Positions 22,917-28,705 of a stretch of 28,705 nt of DNA are shown here, one piece after another. The stretch is taken from positions 1-28,705 of the IMG/VR virus record IMGVR_UViG_3300027976_000154. One strand, written 5' to 3'. Position 1 is the first letter of the stretch; each line of letters opens with the position of its first letter. The notes below the pieces were generated by a model. That model was not told where the DNA came from. It made no database searches and was given only the letters and a program-made list of their open reading frames with translations. The position numbers and the translations under genes were made by a program. This stretch comes from a virus.

Positions 22917-22954
22917 TACACTACCAAAAGCTTTTTAGCATTTGGTAGCGTGTA
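22917..22954 (+). terminator. Hairpin after the 654-aa fibre
   Basis: TACACTACCAAA (22917-22928) pairs with TTTGGTAGCGTGTA (22941-22954) with a 2-nt bulge; it starts at the base after TAG. The CTACCAAA core is the same as in the 23-bp inverted repeat after the short fibre, so both fibre genes once carried related terminators. Confidence 0.6.
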
Positions 22955-22971
22955 TAATAAAAATTATCTAT

Positions 22972-22998
22972 AAATTATAATATAATATATTATAATTT
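22972..22998 (+). repeat. 11-bp AT-only inverted repeat
   Basis: AAATTATAATA (22972-22982) and TATTATAATTT (22988-22998) are exact reverse complements with a 5-nt loop. It contains several TATAAT-like hexamers and lies just upstream of the leader element at 23005, so it may hold a -10 box, but no convincing -35 was seen. Confidence 0.5.
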
Positions 22999-23004
22999 AT
23001 TAAC

Positions 23005-23063
23005 AAAGTTTCTGCGCAACTTAAAAGCGTATTTTGGTTTTCTTCTTATCCGCAAAAAGAATC
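23005..23063 (+). repeat. Two-hairpin leader element before fibre 23096
   Basis: Hairpin 1 is AAGTT/AACTT around TCTGCGC; hairpin 2 is TTCTT (23043-23047), loop ATCCGCAAA, AAGAA (23057-23061). It ends 33 nt before ATG 23096. AAAGAATC (23056-23063) is also the exact complement of GATTCTTT (23086-23093), which overlaps the ribosome site AAAGGA, giving a possible second, start-blocking structure. Confidence 0.7.
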
Positions 23064-23095
23064 TTATTAATTAATTTTATTAAAGGATTCTTTTT

Positions 23096-23764
23096 ATGCC
23101 TAAATCAGCTATTACACGTGTAACCAATTTAGCTGTTACGCCAAGTACTACCCCAACTATTACTAAAAACAGTGGATTTTATGCTCCTCCATTAACTCCA
23201 GCACAAATTGCGGCTATTCCTACTGCTACATTAATAAATGGAGCTATTGTTTATAATACAACTACTAATACGTTCCAAGTATATCAAAGTGGGGGATGGA
23301 CAAATTTAAGTACAGCACCAGTTACTAACGTTCTTGTAGCCCCCAATATATCTACAGCAAATGCTGCTACTGCCGGAAATGGAAATATTTATTATGATAC
23401 TACAACTAGTCAACTAACAACTGCTGTATCGATAGCTAATGCTGCTACTTATACCAATGTATATACAACACCTCTAACTTCTCTGGGTAACCTTGTTATA
23501 CAAAGTGCAGCTGCTGATCCTGAAAATATTCAAGGAGTAATTGCTTTTAATACAACATCTAACTCATTAAGAACTTATGATAATAATGCTATGGGAACTA
23601 TTTATATTTCTCCTGGAGCAGCTAATTCAAATGGGAATTTAGTTTTACAAAGTGCAAATGCTGATCCTGCTAACAGTGGAAATGGAATGATGTATTGGAG
23701 TACAAATGCAAATACTTTGAGAGTATATGGTAATGGCGCTTGGCATGTTGTAGCTTTTGTTTAA
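23096..23764 (+). CDS. Short fibre-like protein, paralogue of fibre 20952 N-terminus
   Basis: The product is 222 residues. The start MPKSAITRVTNLAV and the leader and ribosome site parallel the 654-aa fibre. The first ~75 residues correspond to its N-terminal domain (GFYAPPLTPAQIAAIPTATL, INGAIVYNTTTNTFQVYQSG, GWTNLSTAP). Two later units share the frame LVIQSAAADPENIQG / LVLQSANADPANSGNG followed by N-T-x-S-N-[ST]-L-R-[TV]-Y, that is, a duplicated ~40-residue beta unit. It ends NGAWHVVAFV, without the I-I-N-P tip, beta-roll or S74 domain. It may be a short spike or a fibre that lost its distal half. Confidence 0.65.
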   Translation: MPKSAITRVTNLAVTPSTTPTITKNSGFYAPPLTPAQIAAIPTATLINGAIVYNTTTNTFQVYQSGGWTNLSTAPVTNVLVAPNISTANAATAGNGNIYYDTTTSQLTTAVSIANAATYTNVYTTPLTSLGNLVIQSAAADPENIQGVIAFNTTSNSLRTYDNNAMGTIYISPGAANSNGNLVLQSANADPANSGNGMMYWSTNANTLRVYGNGAWHVVAFV

Positions 23765-23771
23765 TATTATT

Positions 23772-23879
23772 ATGAAAAAAATATTACTTGTTCTCTACAG
23801 TATTTTACTTACCAGTTGCGTAGCTGGTGAAATTGATATGTTTGAAAATAGAAAAGATGAAATTTCTAAGGAAAAATAA
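23772..23879 (+). CDS. 35-aa lipoprotein
   Basis: An ATG at 23772, 7 nt after the fibre stop, encodes 35 residues. It begins with a complete lipoprotein signal, MKKILLVLYSILLTSC, with lipobox LTSC (Cys16 would be lipidated). The mature peptide (CVAGEIDMFENRKDEISKEK) is only 20 residues and acidic at its first position after CVAG, with no Asp at +2. Candidates from known biology are a superinfection-exclusion or receptor-blocking lipoprotein (as T5 Llp) or an outer-membrane spanin like Rz1; no Rz-type partner is visible and it lacks Pro-richness, so exclusion is slightly favoured. It ends 8 nt before the next gene. Confidence 0.6.
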   Translation: MKKILLVLYSILLTSCVAGEIDMFENRKDEISKEK

Positions 23880-23887
23880 TTATTTAT

Positions 23888-25036
23888 ATGGATCCAGCAT
23901 TATTAAATTATTTGCAATCGCAGCAAATTAATAACGCTCCTACGGAGCAACAAACTGCTAAAGAGCAATATAATCCTTTTGATATTGGGATTGCTAAGGC
24001 TGTAGATAGCGCTAGACAATCCTTAGGAATGACTGATAAACAGCAAAATAGAGCTTTAAGAAATGGAATGCTGGCTTTTGCTGATAAATGGAGTCAACAA
24101 CCAAGAGAAAGAGGTTTTTTTAACAATTTCGCAAAGGCGGGAAGTGCATTATCACCAGCTATAAGTGCTTATGATAACACTGAGGATAATAGTTTAAATG
24201 AAAATAATAAACTAGCTAATCAAATACTGCATTATCAAGCTACTGAACAAGACCGCGCATCTCAAGAAGAAGAAAGAGCTTGGAGAAGACAATTTGCCGA
24301 ATCCCAACTGGGCGAGCAAAGAAGACATCATGATCTAATGTATAACGGACAAAAGGGAGAGCAATCTATGGTCTCTCAATTGCCCAATAATTTTATCCCT
24401 ATAGAAAGTAAGTCTGAAAGATTAATGTATAGTAAGGATAGGAAAGCATCTGGAGAGATTCTAAAAGAACTTTCCTCTATAAGGAAAGATTACGATGAAT
24501 TTAAAACATTATCTAAAAATGATGTAATTAATCCAATGACACCTTATGGAGTTGGAAAGGTAGCAAACGCTACTAAAGATTTATTTGGTTATTTTTCTAA
24601 TAATAAAAACTTAAGAAAAGAAACAAGTAAAAGGCAGGCTCTAGATGCTAAATTAGGAAAGTTTTCCGTAGAACTAGAAAGAAAAATAAAAGGCGGCGTA
24701 TTATCAGAGGCAATGGTAAAAAGGTTTGAAAATAAAGGTCTTCTTCCTTCATTAGGAGACGCTCCAGATGTTTTTGAAGAAAAATTGAATAATCTTACCC
24801 AAGAGATGTCGGAGCGTTACAAAGCCTCTGAAGCAAGTTTAAGATATGGAGCTCATATTAGTCCTGCTGATTTAGAAGAATTAGAAAGAGGAGCTAGAGG
24901 AAAATCTAATCCAATGGCAGCAATGAACAATGAAGAAACAGTTCTTATGCAAGATGGTAATGGAGTGGAATATAGAATTCCACCCGAAGAAGTTGAAGGT
25001 GCGATGAGCGAAGGTTTAGAACTTGTAGGACAATAA
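23888..25036 (+). CDS. Probable DNA-ejection (internal virion) protein 1
   Basis: The product is 382 residues, helical and Gln/Glu/Arg rich. Residues ~30-100 read QQNRALRNGMLAFADKWSQ, PRERGFFNNFAKAGSALSP, AISAYDN: the [AL]-x-x-G-x-x-x-[FL] ... P-R-x-x-G-F-x-x-x-x-x-x-A-G-x-[AG] pattern is common in phage internal proteins placed just before the larger ejection protein. A central part is coiled coil (RASQEEERAWRRQFAESQLG), and the end holds MQDGNGVEYRIPPEEVEGAM, a motif seen at C-termini of related virion proteins (G-x-x-Y-x-[IV]-P-x-x-x-V-x-x-A). Its stop overlaps the next ATG by 1 nt. Role inferred from family and position. Confidence 0.6.
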   Translation: MDPALLNYLQSQQINNAPTEQQTAKEQYNPFDIGIAKAVDSARQSLGMTDKQQNRALRNGMLAFADKWSQQPRERGFFNNFAKAGSALSPAISAYDNTEDNSLNENNKLANQILHYQATEQDRASQEEERAWRRQFAESQLGEQRRHHDLMYNGQKGEQSMVSQLPNNFIPIESKSERLMYSKDRKASGEILKELSSIRKDYDEFKTLSKNDVINPMTPYGVGKVANATKDLFGYFSNNKNLRKETSKRQALDAKLGKFSVELERKIKGGVLSEAMVKRFENKGLLPSLGDAPDVFEEKLNNLTQEMSERYKASEASLRYGAHISPADLEELERGARGKSNPMAAMNNEETVLMQDGNGVEYRIPPEEVEGAMSEGLELVGQ

Positions 25037-26802
25037 TGAGTAAATACGATAAATATAGAGTACAACAACCTCAAGATTTATCTACTAGCAAATATGCTAA
25101 ATATAGAGTCATGCCTAGTAAGCAAGAATCACCTTCATTTCTAGATAGAGCAAAACAATTAGGTTCAGGCTTATTATCTGGTTTTGCTAGATCTGCTTTA
25201 GAAGAAGGTGGAAACCAAGCTAAATATGGGGTCATGGAAGTAGGACCTGGAATTGTTGTTCCTATCTCTGAAAGTTCTGCGATGGCTAATATTCCTGAAA
25301 AAGGTATCAAAGCTCTAGACTCTTTGAAACCTATAGAAAATGATAGTTTAGGAAAAATTCTTCATCATGCAGGAGAATTTGGCGGAGGAATGGCTTCATT
25401 TCCAATGTTACCAGGAAGAGCGGTATCTACTGGAGCAAAATCATTATTATCAAGATTTGCTAAAGATGTAGGAACAGGTTCAGCTATTGGCGCTGGCTCT
25501 GGAATGTTGCAAGAGGGTGGTGTAAATCCACTAGCTGCAGATCTTATATCTAGTATAGCAACTCCCAACCTTCCTAGTGCTTTAAAAGGAGCTGCAAAAC
25601 AAACTGGTACATTAGCTGCAAAAATCCCAATGAAATTAATGGGTCTTTCTCCTAAAGGTTTGAATATAGAAACGGCGCAAGCTGCAAGGGACCTAGGAAT
25701 AGATTTACCTGCTGCTGTTCTTACTAATTCTAAATTAACTGGTCTTGCCGATCAATATGTTGGTAAAGCCCCATTCTTTGGGGAGATGATCGGTAAAAAA
25801 TACACCAATGCCGAGGCTCAAACAAAAAATGCTTTAGAAAAAATTTATAATCAAGTTGGACCAGAGAAAACTCCTGAAATAGATGGACTAATCTCTAAAA
25901 TGTACGAAGAGCGGACAAAAACTCTACCAAAAGGAGCTTCAGTAAAACCTATAAATTTAAAGAAAGCTATTGATAAAATAAACATAGATTCAGCTCTGTT
26001 ATCTCCTGATGAAAAAAGTCTACTAGATTCATTGGAAAAACTTAAAAATGAGATAGAGCCACAATCAAAATTGGCTAGCCAGTTTGGTCAAATAAAAATG
26101 CCTCTGCAGGATTTTGATATTAATAGACTTATTGGTACAAAAACAAGTCTAAATAATATCATCAAATGGGGTAAGGATGAAGGAGTAAAAAACCAATTGA
26201 GAAACGTGCAGCATGCTCTTACACAGGATATTGCCGAATACGGCAAAACTAATCCTGAATGGTATAAAACCTTTAAAGAGGCGGACAAATTATACGGGGA
26301 TGTAGCTAAAAGAGGGAAATTAGAGGATTTATTAGGTGTAAAGAGTACTAACCATGCTACCGAAAGCTTGTCTTATAATGCTCTTTCTAAGGCAATAAAT
26401 AATCCCAAAAATGCTGAATCCATAAAAAGGCAATTAACGAAAGAAACTTTTGAAAAAATTCAAAAACTTGGAACAGTAGCCAAAGCTATGGCGATTAAAA
26501 ATAAAAATATCCCTAATCCATCAGGCACTGCGACTACTGCTGCGACTACTGCTGTAATTTATGGAATGTTTACTAATCCTCTAAAGACCATTCCTACATT
26601 AGGAGCTGGTTATGGTATAACAAAATTACTAACAGATAAGAAATTTTTAGATCTTGCTCTTAAATACGCTGAAAACCCAAGTAAATCTAACCTATTAACT
26701 ACTATGGCTTTAAAGAATAGAATAAAGGAAGTTACTGGAGTTTCAGCGATAACATTACAAAATGCCTTAGAACGTCAAAATAGATCAAAGGGAGATGAAT
26801 AA
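25036..26802 (+). CDS. Probable DNA-ejection (internal virion) protein 2
   Basis: The product is 588 residues. The N-terminus has two copies of a short motif, K-Y-D-K-Y-R-V (about 3-9) and K-Y-A-K-Y-R-V (about 19-25). Then come Gly/Ala-rich amphipathic stretches (LGSGLLSGFARSALEEGG, GKILHHAGEFGGGMASFPML, GTGSAIGAGSGML) of the kind that insert in membranes in ejection proteins. The middle is helical (FFGEMIGKKYTNAEAQTKNA and DINRLIGTKTSLNNIIKWG), and a final hydrophobic part (TAATTAVIYGMFTNPLKTIP, TLGAGYGITKLL) precedes a basic tail. No lysozyme or protease motif was seen. It abuts the adaptor gene with no gap. Position between fibres and tail proteins supports an ejection role. Confidence 0.6.
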   Translation: MSKYDKYRVQQPQDLSTSKYAKYRVMPSKQESPSFLDRAKQLGSGLLSGFARSALEEGGNQAKYGVMEVGPGIVVPISESSAMANIPEKGIKALDSLKPIENDSLGKILHHAGEFGGGMASFPMLPGRAVSTGAKSLLSRFAKDVGTGSAIGAGSGMLQEGGVNPLAADLISSIATPNLPSALKGAAKQTGTLAAKIPMKLMGLSPKGLNIETAQAARDLGIDLPAAVLTNSKLTGLADQYVGKAPFFGEMIGKKYTNAEAQTKNALEKIYNQVGPEKTPEIDGLISKMYEERTKTLPKGASVKPINLKKAIDKINIDSALLSPDEKSLLDSLEKLKNEIEPQSKLASQFGQIKMPLQDFDINRLIGTKTSLNNIIKWGKDEGVKNQLRNVQHALTQDIAEYGKTNPEWYKTFKEADKLYGDVAKRGKLEDLLGVKSTNHATESLSYNALSKAINNPKNAESIKRQLTKETFEKIQKLGTVAKAMAIKNKNIPNPSGTATTAATTAVIYGMFTNPLKTIPTLGAGYGITKLLTDKKFLDLALKYAENPSKSNLLTTMALKNRIKEVTGVSAITLQNALERQNRSKGDE

Positions 26803-27450
26803 ATGAATTATGCCTCTTTAGTAGTCCAAATTCAGCAATACGCTAATAGAACTGATGATTTTTTTACTAACCAAATTCCTAATTTAATATTACAAGCTAT
26901 TAATCGTATTTATAGTGAAGCTAAAAGCTTAGGATTTATCAATTTTGTAGAAAATTCAACACTTACAAGCAATACAAATTATATTACAAAGCCTGTTGAT
27001 TGGAAAGAAACTATAAGTTTCGTCATCATTAATGGTAATCAACAAGTTCTTTTGCTTCCTAGATCAATAGAATTTGGACAAACTTATTGGCCAAATTCAG
27101 CATTAACAGGAACTCCACAATTTTATGCTGATTTAGATAACTCTTATTTCTATTTTTTTCCAACTCCTGATCAAGGATATACATATAATCTTTTATATCG
27201 TACAACTGTACCTTTTTCTCTTGGGAATGCTAATCAAGATTTAATAAATTTTATTGATAATCCTAATTTTCTTGTACAAAGATATCCGAGTTTACTTTTA
27301 TATGCATGTATGATGGAGGCTATTCCTTTCTTAAAAGATGATGAGAGGGTACCTGTATTTGAATCCTTTTATAATCGTGCACTGCAAAATATTAATAAGG
27401 ATCAACAAATTACTATTACAGATCGTACTAGTAAAAGGGATGCTAACTAA
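26803..27450 (+). CDS. Adaptor protein (SU10-type head-tail adaptor)
   Basis: The product is 215 residues: YASLVVQIQQYANRTDDFFT, NQIPNLILQAINRIYSEAKS, then beta strands with TKPVDWKETISFVII, RSIEFGQTYWPNSALTGTPQ, FYADLDNSYFYFFPTPDQGY, TYNLLYRTTVPF, and a C-terminal helix region LVQRYPSLLLYACMMEAIPF and ERVPVFESFYNRALQNINKD. This order (first helices, W/P-rich beta core, x-P-x-L-[LI]-x-x-A-x-[LM]-x-[EA]-A) is the adaptor family described for phage SU10 and widespread in podophages. It would form the ring between portal and tail nozzle. It shares stop/start bases (TAATG) with the next gene. Confidence 0.75.
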   Translation: MNYASLVVQIQQYANRTDDFFTNQIPNLILQAINRIYSEAKSLGFINFVENSTLTSNTNYITKPVDWKETISFVIINGNQQVLLLPRSIEFGQTYWPNSALTGTPQFYADLDNSYFYFFPTPDQGYTYNLLYRTTVPFSLGNANQDLINFIDNPNFLVQRYPSLLLYACMMEAIPFLKDDERVPVFESFYNRALQNINKDQQITITDRTSKRDAN

Positions 27451-28705
27451 TGGCATCTAATCTTATTCAATTATCATATAGACCTGGTATTCAAAGAGAC
27501 GGTACTAAGTTTCAAGGTGATTATTGCTCTGATGGTCAATGGATAAGATTCCAAAGAGGAGTAGTAAAAAGAATAGGAGGGATGAAGGCTCCTAATGTTA
27601 ATAGAAATCTTTTAGCTTCTGATATCTCACTCTTTCCTTATAATAACCAAATTTGGTATTATATTGCTTCATCTACAGGAATATTTCAAGGCACTTTAAC
27701 TAATGACTTTGATAATAGTGGTAATGTTGGACAAATTTTAATTCTTAATAATCCTAATATAAAATGGCAATCTGAAACTGTAATTAACAATAATCAGCGA
27801 ATAGCATTATTTTTCGGCGCTAATAATGCTCAGGATATAGCTGAAAATACACCATCTGTTTTATATCAAGGTAATATTTTTGGGAATGCATTAGCTCTAG
27901 TACAAAATGTAGGAATTGACCCTCTTATAAATGGTGGGATGTGCTATAGCAACCCATATCTTTTTCTTTATGGTTCTAATGGTTTAGTGCAATATAGCGC
28001 AAATAATAATCCTCTTAATTTTAATATTGTAGCAAATAGCCCAGCTAGCGGGGGTAGATTAAATATCTCCAATGATAAAGTTATTTACGGTAGTCCTATT
28101 CGTGCTGGTTCTAATGCCCCAGCTATTCTTTTTTGGACGCTTTCTTCTGTAGTAAGAATTCTTAATGTAGGTGATCAAGCTGTTAATTTTAAGATTGATG
28201 TAATTTCAAATAGTTCTTCTATTCTTTCTAGTAAATGTGTGGTTGAATATGATGGACTTTTCTTTTGGCCAGGTACGGATAGATTTTTTCTATATAATGG
28301 TGTTGTCCAAGAAATGGTTAATACCATCAATCTTAATTATTTTTTTGATAATATTGATATGTCACAACGTCAACAAATGTTTGGAGTAAAAAATCCAAAA
28401 TATGGAGAGATATGGTGGTTTTATCCTGAAAAAGATCGAGTTGCTGCTAATTCTAATTCAAGAGCCTTGATATATAATATTAGAGAGAATTCATGGTATG
28501 ATACTAAAATCTATAGAGATTGTGGATTTTTCTCAAATGACTTAGGTATTTTAGCTACTTATGGAAGAAAAGTAGCTAATCCGGGGCTAAATGCTACTTG
28601 GTTATGGAAACATGAATTTGGTAATAACGAGACAATTCAAAATAGTGCAGATACTCCTATTCATGCTTTTATTACTACTCCTACTTTTGGATGGTCTTCT
28701 TTTAA
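27450..28705 (+). CDS. Tail/DNA-stabilisation protein (P22 gp10-like), 3' end outside window
   Basis: The frame opens at ATG 27450 (1-nt overlap with the adaptor stop) and is open to the end of the window: at least 418 residues. N-terminus: LSYRPGIQRDGTKFQGDYCS, DGQWIRFQRGVVKRIGGMK, a common start for podophage tail-hub or packaged-DNA stabilisation proteins (P-G-x-x-R-[ND]-G-T-x-[YF] ... W-x-x-x-x-x-R-[FW]-x-x-G-x-x-[KR]-x-[GI]-G-[GW]). It continues with propeller-like beta units (VVEYDGLFFWPGTDRFFLYNG, NPKYGEIWWFYPE, RALIYNIRENSWYD) that fit the gp10 beta-propeller class. It would form the tail hub below the adaptor. Confidence 0.7.
   Translation, partial: MASNLIQLSYRPGIQRDGTKFQGDYCSDGQWIRFQRGVVKRIGGMKAPNVNRNLLASDISLFPYNNQIWYYIASSTGIFQGTLTNDFDNSGNVGQILILNNPNIKWQSETVINNNQRIALFFGANNAQDIAENTPSVLYQGNIFGNALALVQNVGIDPLINGGMCYSNPYLFLYGSNGLVQYSANNNPLNFNIVANSPASGGRLNISNDKVIYGSPIRAGSNAPAILFWTLSSVVRILNVGDQAVNFKIDVISNSSSILSSKCVVEYDGLFFWPGTDRFFLYNGVVQEMVNTINLNYFFDNIDMSQRQQMFGVKNPKYGEIWWFYPEKDRVAANSNSRALIYNIRENSWYDTKIYRDCGFFSNDLGILATYGRKVANPGLNATWLWKHEFGNNETIQNSADTPIHAFITTPTFGWSSF

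Overview
The window is a late-gene (virion morphogenesis) block of a short-tailed, podovirus-like phage or prophage in an AT-rich bacterium. Base composition, A/T-ending codons and an outer-membrane beta-barrel gene beside the terminase fit an obligately intracellular alphaproteobacterium (Rickettsiales-like). That host call is inference; the sequence contains no rRNA, tRNA or integrase to confirm it.

Layout, almost all on the + strand. 1-1147: end of a coiled-coil gene and an exported beta-barrel protein, probably host flank or phage cargo. 1155-2998: large terminase, split into an ATPase ORF and a nuclease ORF; a perfect consensus sigma70 promoter lies between them and a Hint-like sequence remnant lies at the break. 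3017-3690: terminator, a Cys-cluster microprotein and a minus-strand hypothetical gene. 3726-8492: portal, two small conserved phage proteins, a GroES-like co-chaperonin, a scaffold candidate and a small conserved protein. 8496-13316: a fibre-like protein, a promoter plus a structured leader, a head protein, the major capsid protein, two paralogous beta-rich virion proteins and a small basic protein. 13338-14734: head-tail connector carrying a discoidin-like insert, and a small conserved protein. 14736-23764: four fibre genes interrupted by a 1.5-kb accessory cassette. 23772-28705: a 35-aa lipoprotein, two likely ejection proteins, an SU10-type adaptor and the start of a P22 gp10-like tail protein that runs off the window.

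How it works together: the terminase packages DNA through the portal into a scaffolded HK97-fold capsid whose folding may need the phage co-chaperonin. Connector, adaptor and stabilisation proteins close the vertex, fibres recognise the host surface, and ejection proteins form the DNA conduit. No lysis, replication or integration genes are visible.

The most unusual signals are: (i) a repeated ~60-bp leader element (three tandem copies before the head gene at 9913 and one before each of two fibre genes) whose second hairpin keeps its pairing while its bases change; (ii) a 23-bp inverted repeat that looks like a fibre terminator split open by a cassette encoding a Cys-rich protein with four 11-residue repeats; (iii) the split terminase with an internal promoter predicted to give a leaderless mRNA; (iv) a discoidin-like domain inside a head-tail connector; (v) a 174-bp exact repeat shared by two adjacent fibre genes.
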